A stretch of 64,000 bases of DNA from an uncultured Pelagibacteraceae bacterium (GCA_902565325.1 CACFEM010000001.1:1-64000), one strand, 5' to 3'. Positions 1 to 8,880 are shown, counted from the stretch's first letter. Program-made: numbers and translations. Notes: generated by a model from the sequence alone, not told the origin.

Positions 1-327
1 AATGCTTTAGTTTCGAAATCAAATATCTTTGTAATGCCATCCATAATCCATAAAAAATCAGTTGAAGGTTTTGGTATTGCATATGTTGAAGCTGCACAAT
101 ACGGTATTCCATCCATTGGTGGTAAAGATGGGGGTGCCGCAGATGCAATTGATCATGAAAAGACTGGTTTGATATGTGATGGAAATAATCTTGATGACAT
201 TTATTCTTCAATTAACTTAATGTTAAAAAATAAAAAATATTTAGAGCTTGGGAAAAATGCAAAAGAATTTGTAAATAAATTTCAATGGTCAAAAATAATT
301 GAAGAATACAAAAAGATACTAAATTGA
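1..327 (+). CDS. Glycosyltransferase family 4 (GT-B), C-terminal part
   Basis: Only the last 108 codons are in the window; the frame is open to base 1, so the gene starts upstream and the internal ATG at 34 is not its start. The visible part is the end of the C-terminal Rossmann lobe of a GT-B glycosyltransferase: the run EGFGIAYVEAAQYGIPSIGG with following GGAADAI and a closing EEYKKIL helix is the nucleotide-sugar binding signature (E-x7-E) of the family. Such enzymes move a sugar from a nucleotide-sugar donor to a lipid or glycan acceptor at the cytoplasmic face. The acceptor cannot be told. Its stop codon overlaps the TTG start of the next gene, so the two are probably co-transcribed. Confidence 0.85.
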   Translation, partial: NALVSKSNIFVMPSIIHKKSVEGFGIAYVEAAQYGIPSIGGKDGGAADAIDHEKTGLICDGNNLDDIYSSINLMLKNKKYLELGKNAKEFVNKFQWSKIIEEYKKILN

Positions 328-1214
328 TTTCAAATAATAAATTAGCAATTTTTTTAATTATAATCTCAGTTTTTTGTGGAACACTAATGTTAACCTTTTT
401 AAAATTAGCTCAAGAAGAAGTTAATGTTTATGTTGCAGGGTTTTTTAGATTTTTATTTGGTTTCCTAATTATTTTTCCCTATATGCTAAAATCTAAATTT
501 ACAGTTTTTAAATCAAATCATCATAAAAAACATTTTCTTAGAGCGGTTTTAAACTTACCTTCAATGTTATTATATTTCTCAGCTTTAGTAATGATGCCAA
601 TTGAAAAAGCTACAGCTATATCTTTTGTGGTTCCTTTCATAGTAACAATATTGGCAGTTTTATTTCTAGGAGAAAAAATTTACATATACAGGAGTTTTGC
701 ACTAGTTTTAGGATTTATAGGAATGTTAATAATTTTAAGACCAGGAATAATTGAAATCTCTCTTGGAGTTTATATGGCACTGGCATCGTCTTTTATGTGG
801 TCAATAGTGATTATAATTACAAAAACTATCGCAAAAGATGATAGTTCGATTACGATTTTATCTTATGGATACACGTATATGACAATTTTTAGTTTCATTA
901 TTGCGTTGTTTTATTGGCAAACACCTAGTTTTCAAACTTTGATTTATTTATTTTTTGCAGGTTTATTTGGTACATTATTACATCTTTGCATTAATCACGC
1001 ATACAAATTAGTAGATGTTAGTATGACACAACCATACTCGTTTCTAAGTTTAGTGTTTGCTTCTTTAATTGGATATTATGTTTTTAGTGAAACACCTGAT
1101 CTCTTCACTTGGATTGGTGCTAGTGTTATATTTTTAGGTGTTTTAATCATGTCATATCGTGAAATGAAGCTTGATAAAGAAATTATTAGAAAGCGTATAG
1201 ATATAAAATCTTAA
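324..1214 (+). CDS. EamA/DMT-family permease
   Basis: A 296-residue hydrophobic protein with about ten membrane segments arranged as two EamA halves, the usual size of the drug/metabolite transporter superfamily. The second half carries the typical FLGVLIMSYRE ending. It probably exports or imports a small metabolite across the inner membrane; the substrate cannot be predicted. The start is TTG and overlaps the preceding glycosyltransferase stop by four bases (TTGA), which is a common coupling arrangement and the reason to accept a TTG. It ends directly against the oppositely oriented tctA, with no gap between the two stop codons. Confidence 0.85.
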   Translation: MISNNKLAIFLIIISVFCGTLMLTFLKLAQEEVNVYVAGFFRFLFGFLIIFPYMLKSKFTVFKSNHHKKHFLRAVLNLPSMLLYFSALVMMPIEKATAISFVVPFIVTILAVLFLGEKIYIYRSFALVLGFIGMLIILRPGIIEISLGVYMALASSFMWSIVIIITKTIAKDDSSITILSYGYTYMTIFSFIIALFYWQTPSFQTLIYLFFAGLFGTLLHLCINHAYKLVDVSMTQPYSFLSLVFASLIGYYVFSETPDLFTWIGASVIFLGVLIMSYREMKLDKEIIRKRIDIKS

Positions 1215-2711
1215 TTATTTTCTTATTAAAGATCTGTAAATTTGCCAACCAACGATCCCAATTGTAATCAATAGAATAATTAAAGTTAAAGGCCTATCCC
1301 ATAAAAAACTGAAGGACCCATCACTAATCAATAATGATCTCCTTAAGTTTTCCTCTATTAGCTTTCCAAGTACAAAGGCGAGGATTAAAGGAGGCATAGG
1401 AAATTCGTATAAGCGCAAGAAAGTAGCAACCACTGCTATACCAATCATTAAATAAATATCAAAATTATTAAATGACATTAAATAAATACCTGTGATTGAG
1501 AAAAATAAAATTAGTGGAATTAAAAAATTTCTTGGCACTGCTAGAATACGAGCTATGTAAGGAATTAAAGGTAAATTTAAAATTAATAGAACAACCATAC
1601 CGATATACATTGACATTATTACAGACCAGAAAATTTCAGGATTAGTTTGATACAACCTAGGACCTGGTTGAATACCAAAACCTAATAGAGCTCCCAACAT
1701 TACAGCTGTTGTTCCGCTACCAGGGATACCTAACGTTAATAATGGCACAAATGAACCAGAACATGCAGCATTGTTAGCCGTTTCTGGTGCTGATAAGCCA
1801 TGAACACTGCCTTTTCCAAATTTTTCTTTTTCTTCATCACTCACATAATTTCGTTCCATTCCATAAGCTAAGAAAGATGCTATTGTTGCTCCTGCACCAG
1901 GTAAAACACCAATTAAAAAACCTAAAATAGAAGAACGAGGTATTGTTTTAGCCATTTTAATTGTTTCTTCTTTATTTACCTTGATAGATCCTAATTCAGT
2001 TAATGAAATTTGTTTTGCTGCCCTATTTGGATCTTTACCCCTAAATATAATTGTTAAAGCTTCACTCATTGCAAATGTAGCCATCACGATCAATACAAAG
2101 CTAATTCCATCAGATAAATTCATGTTTCCAAAAGTAAATCTAGAAATATCTGATAACGAATCTTGGCCAATTGAAGCTAACATCAAACCTAAAACAACCA
2201 TCATCATTGCTTTTAAGAATTGTCCTTTCGAAGAAAATGCTGAAACAGCAGTTAAACCCAACATCATTAAAGCAAAATAATCTGGAGATCTAAATGATAA
2301 ACTTATTTTAGATAAACTTGGTGCTGCAATTAATAAAAATATTGCAGAAATTGTTCCACCTGCAAATGAACTATAAGCAGCAATAGCTAAAGCTTTACCA
2401 GCCTTACCTTGTTGTGCCATTGGATAACCATCAAAAGCTGTTGCTACAGTTCCTGGAACTCCAGGTGCATTTAATAAAATTGATGATGTCGATCCACCAA
2501 AAACTGCTCCGTAATAAACACCAGCCATTAAGATTAAACCTGATGCTGGATCAAAACCATATGTAATTGGTATCATTAAAGCAATTGCAGTCATTGGACC
2601 TAATCCAGGGAGCATTCCAATTATTGTTCCAGCAAAACACCCTATCATAACAATAATTATATTTTGAAGTGATAAAGCTGTATTTAAACCAATTAAAATT
2701 CCTTCGATCAT
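1215..2711 (-). CDS. tctA: Tripartite tricarboxylate transporter, large permease TctA
   Basis: This 498-residue, roughly twelve-helix membrane protein is the large subunit of a TTT transporter. Family marks are the N-terminal GMLPGLGPMTAIALMIPI and GVYYGAVFGGSTSSILLN blocks and the later GVLPGAGATIASF and SAPETANNAACSG motifs, the two glycine-rich repeats conserved in TctA. It uses an ion gradient to import a carboxylate delivered by the periplasmic TctC. It is the last gene of tctC-tctB-tctA, overlapping tctB by four bases. The exact substrate (citrate, other di- or tricarboxylate, or an aromatic acid) is not determined by the sequence. Confidence 0.95.
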   Translation of the reverse strand: MIEGILIGLNTALSLQNIIIVMIGCFAGTIIGMLPGLGPMTAIALMIPITYGFDPASGLILMAGVYYGAVFGGSTSSILLNAPGVPGTVATAFDGYPMAQQGKAGKALAIAAYSSFAGGTISAIFLLIAAPSLSKISLSFRSPDYFALMMLGLTAVSAFSSKGQFLKAMMMVVLGLMLASIGQDSLSDISRFTFGNMNLSDGISFVLIVMATFAMSEALTIIFRGKDPNRAAKQISLTELGSIKVNKEETIKMAKTIPRSSILGFLIGVLPGAGATIASFLAYGMERNYVSDEEKEKFGKGSVHGLSAPETANNAACSGSFVPLLTLGIPGSGTTAVMLGALLGFGIQPGPRLYQTNPEIFWSVIMSMYIGMVVLLILNLPLIPYIARILAVPRNFLIPLILFFSITGIYLMSFNNFDIYLMIGIAVVATFLRLYEFPMPPLILAFVLGKLIEENLRRSLLISDGSFSFLWDRPLTLIILLITIGIVGWQIYRSLIRK

Positions 2712-3178
2712 CCAATTATTCCTAAATATTGTAAAAGTGGATCTCTTAAATAAATATTAAGAACTCCATGTAGTAAAAACATGAAAATTGCTACAAAAGG
2801 AAATGAAAGTAAAAACATCCATAACCATCTTCTTTCACCCAAAAAATAATAAGAAGCAATCAGAAATAAAGAAGTCGATAAAAAATATCCAATTTTTAAA
2901 ATTACTGCTCCATAAATTATTGAAATTAAAATTAAATATATAATACTTTTGTAATCAAGGTGTTTATGGTTTACCTCAATTTTTATTTTTTCAGGTAAAA
3001 TTATAATTAATCCTGAAATTAAAATTCCTGCCCAACCTAAATAGATTGGAAATGTTCTTGCATTAAACGGAGCATTCTCATCAAAAGTAAAAACTACTAT
3101 TTGATGTGCTGTATATAAATAAAAAGCTGAAAAAATAAAAAAGAGCAGTGAGATAAATTTAGTTGGACTAATTCTCAC
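2708..3178 (-). CDS. tctB: Tripartite tricarboxylate transporter, small permease TctB
   Basis: A 156-residue protein with four predicted membrane helices, the normal size and topology of TctB, sitting between tctC and tctA as in all TTT operons. The start is GTG, preceded by AGGAAG at a good Shine-Dalgarno distance (minus strand). The ribosome site and GTG form the 5' arm of a perfect 13-bp inverted repeat whose other arm lies in codons 9-13, so translation initiation may be structurally controlled (see the hairpin entry). The four-base overlap with tctA suggests translational coupling of the two permease subunits. TctB sequences diverge widely, so the call rests on topology and context. Confidence 0.85.
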   Translation of the reverse strand: MRISPTKFISLLFFIFSAFYLYTAHQIVVFTFDENAPFNARTFPIYLGWAGILISGLIIILPEKIKIEVNHKHLDYKSIIYLILISIIYGAVILKIGYFLSTSLFLIASYYFLGERRWLWMFLLSFPFVAIFMFLLHGVLNIYLRDPLLQYLGIIG

Positions 3179-3185
3179 TGCTCTT
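3141..3185 (-). promoter_or_regulatory. Perfect 13-bp stem-loop enclosing the tctB start codon
   Basis: On the minus strand AAGAGCAGTGAGA (3185 down to 3173) is followed after 19 nt by its exact complement TCTCACTGCTCTT (3153 down to 3141). The first arm contains the tctB GTG start and part of its ribosome site; the second arm is inside the tctB coding region. If formed in the mRNA it would hide the start, which could keep permease synthesis below that of the upstream binding protein TctC. The pairing is seen directly; the regulatory role is inferred. Confidence 0.6.
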
Positions 3186-3212
3186 CCTGTATATTACTTA
3201 ATCCAAACTGGA

Positions 3213-4199
3213 TTAAATAACTCCTAGTTTCTTCATTAGGTCTGTCATTTCGCCAGTTTGTTTTTCTAAAAACTTAACGAAATCATCACCTGGGTTATAA
3301 ATGTTAACCCAAGCATTTCTTGCTCTTACAGCTTCCCACTCCGAAGTTTTTTGAACATCACCTAACATTTTTGCAATTTCATTTTTCATGCTATTGCTCA
3401 TGCCTGGAGGTCCAAAGAAACCTCTCCAGTTAACAAACTGTACATCATAACCTTGTTCTTTAAGCGTTGGTGCATCTGGTGCATCAGAAACTCTTTCAGG
3501 TGCAGTAATACCAATAATTCTTACTTGGTCTCTTGCTCCCATAAGTTCACCTAAACCTGTAGAAATCATTTGAGTTTCTCCAGATAAAAGTCCAGCTAAT
3601 GCTTTACCACCTGCATCGTAAGGAACATAAATTACATCGTTTGGATTCGCTCCAGCTGTTTGGAATGCTAAAGCACCAATTAAATGGTCCATGCTTCCTC
3701 TTACTGATCCACCAGCCATTTTAACTGACTTAGGATCTTTTTTATAAGCATCAACGATGTCTTTAAAGTTTTTGTAAGGTGAGTCTTTTGCAACAGCAAT
3801 AGCACCATAGTCTCCGATTACACCAGCAATCGGTACAACATCTTTATAAGATAGCACTCCGCTTCCACCACCAGTCACATAACCTTCGTGTCTAGTAATT
3901 GATCTTAATACTAACGGTGTTGATTGAACTAAAACAGTGTTAGCAGGCTTATTGTTAATCATATAAGCTAATGCTTTACCGCCACCACCACCTGACATAT
4001 TTTCAAATGATGCACTTTTTAACATACCAGCTTTTGTTAAAGCTTCTCCAGTACCTCTAGCAGTTCCATCCCAACCACCACCAGCACCACCACCAATTAC
4101 AAAGTGCAATTTGTCAATTGCTACTGAGCTTGTAGTTGTTGCTGAGAATAATAGGATTGCTGAGAATAATACTGAAAATAGTTTTTTTATGTTTTTCAT
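3213..4199 (-). CDS. tctC: Tripartite tricarboxylate transporter substrate-binding protein TctC
   Basis: A 328-residue periplasmic binding protein of the Bug/TctC family. Residues 1-27 are a clear Sec signal peptide (MKNIKK then a hydrophobic run ending SSVA). The mature start LHFVIGGGAGGGWDGTARG and the later GGGGGKALAYMIN correspond to the ligand-gripping loops of the family, and the C-terminal KEQGYDVQFVNWRGFFGPPG stretch is equally typical. It captures a carboxylate and docks to TctAB. First gene of tctCBA, divergent from an IclR regulator across 119 bp carrying two palindromic operators. A 7-bp hairpin (3198-3216) overlaps its stop codon. Confidence 0.93.
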   Translation of the reverse strand: MKNIKKLFSVLFSAILLFSATTTSSVAIDKLHFVIGGGAGGGWDGTARGTGEALTKAGMLKSASFENMSGGGGGKALAYMINNKPANTVLVQSTPLVLRSITRHEGYVTGGGSGVLSYKDVVPIAGVIGDYGAIAVAKDSPYKNFKDIVDAYKKDPKSVKMAGGSVRGSMDHLIGALAFQTAGANPNDVIYVPYDAGGKALAGLLSGETQMISTGLGELMGARDQVRIIGITAPERVSDAPDAPTLKEQGYDVQFVNWRGFFGPPGMSNSMKNEIAKMLGDVQKTSEWEAVRARNAWVNIYNPGDDFVKFLEKQTGEMTDLMKKLGVI

Positions 4200-4276
4200 T
4201 ATTCTTCCTCTCTCTGTTAATAATAATTGGATTTAATTTATTTTATTTACAACTGTCTAAACAATTAATTAGTATT

Positions 4277-4315
4277 GTTCTATTCAATAGAACATGTTAT
4301 TCTATTTAATAGAAT
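4277..4315. promoter_or_regulatory. Twin palindromic operators between tctC and the IclR gene
   Basis: Two 17-bp perfect palindromes with the same core lie in the divergent gap: GTTCTATTCAATAGAAC at 4277-4293 and ATTCTATTTAATAGAAT at 4299-4315. Their starts are 22 bp apart, about two helical turns, so bound dimers would sit on one face of the DNA. The second ends three bases before the ATG of the IclR gene. IclR-family dimers bind such dyads and tetramerise on paired sites, so this is most likely the regulator's own site for controlling itself and tctCBA. The palindromes are seen; the binding protein is inferred from position. Confidence 0.75.
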
Positions 4316-4318
4316 TGT

Positions 4319-5017
4319 ATGAAATCAAACAAAAATACTATTGGCGTTGAAGCTGTAAATAAAGCTTTAGAAATATTAAATTGTTTTACAGAAAAAAATG
4401 AAGCTCTTACTGTAACAAAGATAGCTCAAATAACTGGAGATCATAAAAGTAGAATTTCAAGAATTTCAAAATCACTTGAAAACTTTGGCTATATTAGAAA
4501 AATAAAAAGCGGAGAATTTAAAATAGGACACTCTATACCTAGATTGTATGAAATTTATGAAAGTAGCTTTAATTTAAAAAATTCAATAAAAGCAGAATTA
4601 GATTTCATCTCATCAAAAACAAAAGAAACAGCAAGTTTTTTTGTTAGACAAAATGATGTACGGGTTTGTATTCAATCTAGTGCTCCTAGTAAATCGATTA
4701 GACTCTTAGAGCAAATAGGAGGTAAAAAACCATTGAATAAAGGATCAAGTGGTCATGTTTTATCAGCCTATAATAATTTAGAAATTAATGACAAAGATAA
4801 AGTTTTAAAAAATGGTTACGCTATGACTTTTGGTGAAAGAGATCCTGAAATGGCATCTGTATCAGTTCCAATCTTTAGAAAAAAAAATCAAATTCTGGGT
4901 GCATTGACTATTGCAGGACATATTTCTAACTTTAACAAAAAAAACTGTATCAGTTTCTTGAATGTACTTAGGTCTTCTAGAGTAAAAATTGAAAAGAATT
5001 TAATTAAAACCCAATAA
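4319..5017 (+). CDS. IclR-family transcriptional regulator
   Basis: A 232-residue protein with the IclR layout: an N-terminal winged helix-turn-helix (roughly residues 8-70, VEAVNKALEILNCF then TVTKIAQITGDHKSRISRI) and a C-terminal effector domain with GSSGHVLSAY and ASVSVPIFRKKNQILGALTIAG. It probably senses the substrate of the adjacent TTT transporter and controls tctCBA. The ATG lies three bases after the second palindrome with no Shine-Dalgarno, suggesting a leaderless or very short-leader mRNA and tight autoregulation. Its stop overlaps the start of the next membrane protein by one base (TAATG). Confidence 0.9.
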   Translation: MKSNKNTIGVEAVNKALEILNCFTEKNEALTVTKIAQITGDHKSRISRISKSLENFGYIRKIKSGEFKIGHSIPRLYEIYESSFNLKNSIKAELDFISSKTKETASFFVRQNDVRVCIQSSAPSKSIRLLEQIGGKKPLNKGSSGHVLSAYNNLEINDKDKVLKNGYAMTFGERDPEMASVSVPIFRKKNQILGALTIAGHISNFNKKNCISFLNVLRSSRVKIEKNLIKTQ

Positions 5018-6069
5018 TGTTAAAACAAATCAGTCAAATTTTCACAATAAAATTTATATCTGTTTTAATAATTTCTTTTCCTAGTGCAATCATTGCTCAA
5101 TATTTTAATATTCCACTAGCTTGGTTTTTAGGACCTATGATTGTTACTTCAATTGCTGCTTTATCAGGTCTTAAAATTATTATGCCAAAAATTGTATTAA
5201 GTTTTATCTTGATAATTTTGGGTTTGCATATTGGAAATTACATAGACCAAAATCTATTTAATCAAATTCTTGATTGGATTTGGACTTCATTAATTATGTT
5301 AATCTACATAATAATTTGTATTTTAGTTGTTGCTAAATATCTCCAAAAATTTGCAAGTTATGGAGAAAAAGCTTCCATTTTTTCGGCAGCTCCTGGTGCA
5401 CTGGGTCCTTTAATGATTTTAGCTGAAAATGAAAAAACGGATTTATCTCAAGTTGCAACCTCTCACTTAATTAGATTAATCATCATAATAACTGTCATCC
5501 CATTTATTATAGTTAATAATACTGACAACAATGTTTTGTTAAATAATAACTTTAATTATTTAGCTCAAAATCATTTAAATTTAATTTTACTTATTGTTGC
5601 ATCTTTATTTTTTATTTTTGTTTTTGATAAAATTAGAATTCCTGCTGCTTTACTATCTGGAACATTATTTGCGAGTGGTTTATTACAAATTACAGACTTA
5701 GCCTCATATAAATTGCCAGATGAAACGGTAAATTTTTGTCTGCTAATTCTTGGCTCTTCAGTTGGTTGTAGGTTTGCCGAAAAAACTGTTAAAGAGATAG
5801 CTAATAATTCTCTTCATAGTATTGTAGCTACCACTATTTTGGTAGTATTAGGTTTGTTTGCAGCCTATGTTGCAACATTCTTTGTTGAGACAAATATCTT
5901 AACTTTAATATTATCCTTTAGTCCTGGTGGAATTTATGAGGTAGCAGTTATAGCAATTGCATTTGATTTAGACCCAGACTTTGTTGCTTTTCACCATATA
6001 ATAAGATTACTTTTCATACTTTTCACAGTTCCTATATTTTTAAGAGTATTAGAAAAAATTAAGAAATAA
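5017..6069 (+). CDS. AbrB-family integral membrane protein
   Basis: A 350-residue protein with about ten hydrophobic helices in two repeats, each with the block AWFLGPMIVTSIAALSGL or its counterpart PAALLSGTLFASGLL, as in the membrane AbrB family (often misannotated as ammonia monooxygenase regulator). The function of the family is not firmly known; members often accompany TctABC-type transporters, as here, where the gene is coupled to the IclR regulator facing tctC. The SFSPGGIYEVAVIAIAF segment near residue 290 is the family's conserved SPGG signature. It ends by overlapping the convergent glycosyltransferase by 11 bp. Confidence 0.8.
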   Translation: MLKQISQIFTIKFISVLIISFPSAIIAQYFNIPLAWFLGPMIVTSIAALSGLKIIMPKIVLSFILIILGLHIGNYIDQNLFNQILDWIWTSLIMLIYIIICILVVAKYLQKFASYGEKASIFSAAPGALGPLMILAENEKTDLSQVATSHLIRLIIIITVIPFIIVNNTDNNVLLNNNFNYLAQNHLNLILLIVASLFFIFVFDKIRIPAALLSGTLFASGLLQITDLASYKLPDETVNFCLLILGSSVGCRFAEKTVKEIANNSLHSIVATTILVVLGLFAAYVATFFVETNILTLILSFSPGGIYEVAVIAIAFDLDPDFVAFHHIIRLLFILFTVPIFLRVLEKIKK

Positions 6070-7000
6070 TTTCAGAAAGTCTTTCAAAAACTTTTTTTGC
6101 AGAGAGTTTAGATAATTCAGGAGCTTGTATTGCTTTAAAATTTTCTCTTTCAATACTTACTTTAAAAGGAGTTGTATGAGGTCCAAATAAAGCAATTCCT
6201 TTTGACCCTAAATGCGCTGCCATATGCGCTGGTCCAGTATCATTTGCAATAACAAATGAACTATCTTTAATTAATGTTGCTAACTGAGAAATATCTAAAG
6301 CTTTACCATTATCTAAAACACAAAGTGCATTAATATTTGATGCTTGTTTAATTTCACTCGGTCCAGGTGCAATTACTACTTTAAATTTGTTATCTAACTT
6401 TTCATTAATCATAGTAATTAGATCGTTATAGTAAGGCCATTTCTTTAAATTTAAATGAGGCGAACAAAAAGGAAAAAGAAGAATATATTTATCTAATTGA
6501 TGGTGATTTTTTATTTGAGATATGTCTGTTGTGCTCCATGAAAAATCAGGTTTCAAAGTATGATTTGTATTGATGCCTGAAGTTTTTAATTGATAATCAA
6601 ATCTAGACAAAACAGAGTCTTTATCAAAATCTTGTTTTGTAGTTCCTTCGGGTAAAGTAGTTTCTGTAGAAGACCAAGTATCTTTTGTTGCTTTTGGAAA
6701 TAAAATTTTTTTATAAAAAGCTGTTCTACTTGAGTTTTGAAGATCATAAACTTTAGTAAAATTATATTTTTTTATACTTTTCATTAATGAATATAAATAA
6801 ATTAGGTTTAGTCTTGATAACCGCTTATCTAAAATAACATTAGATAAGTGTGGATTTTTTTTAAATAAATCAAAATATGGTTTAGTTGTTAGCAAATAAA
6901 TTTCATCTCCTTTATGATTCTCAGAAATATCTTGAATTGCACCACAAGCTTGAGCTATATCACCCAAAGATCCATGTTTAATGATTAAAATATTAGACAT
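6059..7000 (-). CDS. Glycosyltransferase family 9 (heptosyltransferase-like)
   Basis: The 313-residue product begins with ILIIKHGSLGDIAQA, the acceptor-side loop of ADP-heptose:LPS heptosyltransferases, and ends with the donor-binding block FVIANDTGPAHMAAHLG-KGIALFGPHTTP; the DTGPxH motif is the hallmark of GT9. It is thus expected to add heptose or a related sugar to the lipopolysaccharide core on the cytoplasmic side of the membrane. The gene faces a DUF6165 gene across 32 bp. Whether the donor is ADP-heptose or another nucleotide sugar is not visible. Confidence 0.88.
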   Translation of the reverse strand: MSNILIIKHGSLGDIAQACGAIQDISENHKGDEIYLLTTKPYFDLFKKNPHLSNVILDKRLSRLNLIYLYSLMKSIKKYNFTKVYDLQNSSRTAFYKKILFPKATKDTWSSTETTLPEGTTKQDFDKDSVLSRFDYQLKTSGINTNHTLKPDFSWSTTDISQIKNHHQLDKYILLFPFCSPHLNLKKWPYYNDLITMINEKLDNKFKVVIAPGPSEIKQASNINALCVLDNGKALDISQLATLIKDSSFVIANDTGPAHMAAHLGSKGIALFGPHTTPFKVSIERENFKAIQAPELSKLSAKKVFERLSEIIS

Positions 7001-7032
7001 ATTTTTAACAATTTAACATAGTATAAAATTTA

Positions 7033-7422
7033 ATGAATAAAATTATAGTAGAAGTATCAGTAGGCGAGCTTTTAGACAAAATTTCAATCTTAGAAATTAA
7101 AAAAGAAAAAATTAAAGATCCTGAGAAACTAAAATTTATATCGAATGAACATTCGATTCTTAAAGATCAGTTAGAAAAAAATGTTAAATCTGATGATAAA
7201 CTAAATAAATTATTCCAAGATTTAAAAGAAATTAATGCCAAGTTGTGGGTTATAGAGGATGACAAAAGAGATTGTGAAAAAAATAAAGACTTTGGTGAAA
7301 AATTTATAAAATTATCAAGAGATGTTCATTTTTTAAATGATGATCGAGCAAAAATTAAATTGAAAATAAATAATCACACTGGTTCAAGTATCAAAGAAAT
7401 TAAAGAATATACTAGCTACTAA
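7033..7422 (+). CDS. DUF6165 family protein
   Basis: A 129-residue, highly charged, mostly helical protein starting IIVEVSVGELLDKISILEIKKEKI, which matches what I know of the DUF6165 family of uncharacterised proteins. Those are often found next to LPS-core glycosyltransferases, as here where it is divergent from a GT9 gene. No catalytic motif, signal peptide or membrane segment is visible, and the sequence could form a helical hairpin around residues 15-100. The end overlaps the convergent PhyH gene by 11 bp. The role is unknown; a link to lipopolysaccharide assembly is only inferred from the neighbour. Confidence 0.75.
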   Translation: MNKIIVEVSVGELLDKISILEIKKEKIKDPEKLKFISNEHSILKDQLEKNVKSDDKLNKLFQDLKEINAKLWVIEDDKRDCEKNKDFGEKFIKLSRDVHFLNDDRAKIKLKINNHTGSSIKEIKEYTSY

Positions 7423-8200
7423 AAACTTTAGGAAACCAATCCACTCTCATCAAATCTCCCGTTTTTAAATTAATACCATCAAATGGAGGTGAAGTTGGTC
7501 CTCCTCTATCAATATATTTTACATCATCTCCTATAAATCGCATAGAAAATGCTCTTCTTGATTTAGAAGTATCATTTCCTGTTGAACCATGTACAATTTT
7601 AAAATTAAATAAAACAGCATCCCCTAAACTTAGGTCTGGAATTAAAATATTTTTTTCAAATTCTTTTGATGGAGGTAAATCCATAAAAGAACTATCATCA
7701 TCATACCAAGATTGGTTATTTGACCATTTTGTGGGTTTAATTAACTTTGACCATTTGTGAGAACCTAAAATTAATTTAAGATTATTTTTCTTATCAACTT
7801 CATCTAATGGAATCCAAAAACTTCCAGTATCGTTACCATCAACACAATAATAAGGCATATCTTGATGCCAAGGTGTTTCTTTGTGAGTACCTGGATCCTT
7901 TATAAAAATATGTTCATGAAAAATTTGAGTAGATTTAGAATTAGTTGCTTCTGCAACTATTTGAGCTCCAGGTGAATTATATAAACAGTCCTTAAATTCT
8001 TTTATCCTCTCCCAATTACAATAATCCTCAAAAAATCTTCCATTATCATAAGTTACATTTTCTCTTCTGTGCTTACTTGGATTATCTAAAACTTTTTGAA
8101 ATCCTTTTCTAAGTGGCTCAATCCAATCTTTAAATACATCTTTAATTATTATTACACCATCGTTTTGATAATCATTGATTTGTTTCTCTGATAAAAACAT
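7412..8200 (-). CDS. Phytanoyl-CoA dioxygenase (PhyH) family Fe(II)/2-oxoglutarate hydroxylase
   Basis: The 262-residue protein shows the iron-binding triad of the PhyH superfamily: H112 and D114 in TPWHQDMPYY and a distal H204 in NFKIVHGSTGN, with arginines 215-216 placed to hold 2-oxoglutarate. Members hydroxylate small molecules such as ectoine, proline or acyl groups using O2. Its ATG is only 2 nt from the stop of an amino acid type ABC permease, so it is almost certainly translated with that transporter and may act on what the transporter brings in. It lacks the extended EctD signature, so ectoine hydroxylase is unlikely. Substrate unknown. Confidence 0.85.
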   Translation of the reverse strand: MFLSEKQINDYQNDGVIIIKDVFKDWIEPLRKGFQKVLDNPSKHRRENVTYDNGRFFEDYCNWERIKEFKDCLYNSPGAQIVAEATNSKSTQIFHEHIFIKDPGTHKETPWHQDMPYYCVDGNDTGSFWIPLDEVDKKNNLKLILGSHKWSKLIKPTKWSNNQSWYDDDSSFMDLPPSKEFEKNILIPDLSLGDAVLFNFKIVHGSTGNDTSKSRRAFSMRFIGDDVKYIDRGGPTSPPFDGINLKTGDLMRVDWFPKVFSS

Positions 8201-8202
8201 TT

Positions 8203-8880
8203 TTATTGTTGAAAGCTGTACTTTTTCTCTAAATATTTAATCACATTATGAATGATAAAAGTCATGAACAAATAAATTCCACCAGCAACAATAAATACCT
8301 CTATTGGTTTAAAAGTTGTAGAAATTATATATTTTGCAACACCTGTTAAATCCATCAAAGTTACTGTGCTTGCTAACGAAGTGCCTTTCATCATCAATAT
8401 GATTTCATTTCCATATGCTGGGAGTGATTGTCGAATAGCAATTGGAATTTGAATTTTATAAAAAATTATTTTGTTTGATATTCCTAAGCTTTTTCCAGCT
8501 TCTATAATGCCTGGTTTTATTGTTTGAAATGCTGATCTTAAAATTTCAGAGGTATATGCACCGGTATTTAAAGTAAAAGCTATTATTGCGCACCAATAAG
8601 GTTCTTTTAAAATAACCCACAGAAAGGTTGTTCTTAAATATTCAATTTGGCCCAATCCAAAATAAATAATGAAAATTTGAACTAATAAAGGTGTTCCTCT
8701 AAATATATATGAATACCCATAAGCAAATTTATTAATAACTTTATTTTTGTTTAATCTTAAAATTGCAAAGAAAAGACCTAGGAATAATCCAAAAAATAAT
8801 GATGCAGATAATAATTTTAAAGTAACTACTGTTGCTCCTAAGAGTTTGGGGAAACTGGTGATCATTAAATCAAAATCCAT
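8203..8880 (-). CDS. Polar amino acid ABC transporter permease (HisM type)
   Basis: A 225-residue inner-membrane subunit with about five helices and the HisM/HisQ motifs: SYIFRGTPLLVQIFIIYFG near residue 80, then the ATPase-contacting EAA loop EAGKSLGISNKIIFYKIQIP and the closing GTSLASTVTLMDLTGVA. It pairs with the preceding permease, overlapping its stop by one base. The binding protein lies upstream of both. No ATPase gene occurs in this window, so a distant or shared HisP/GltL-like ATPase must serve the complex. The most likely substrates are cationic or opine-like amino acids, judged from the binding protein. Confidence 0.92.
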   Translation of the reverse strand: MDFDLMITSFPKLLGATVVTLKLLSASLFFGLFLGLFFAILRLNKNKVINKFAYGYSYIFRGTPLLVQIFIIYFGLGQIEYLRTTFLWVILKEPYWCAIIAFTLNTGAYTSEILRSAFQTIKPGIIEAGKSLGISNKIIFYKIQIPIAIRQSLPAYGNEIILMMKGTSLASTVTLMDLTGVAKYIISTTFKPIEVFIVAGGIYLFMTFIIHNVIKYLEKKYSFQQ

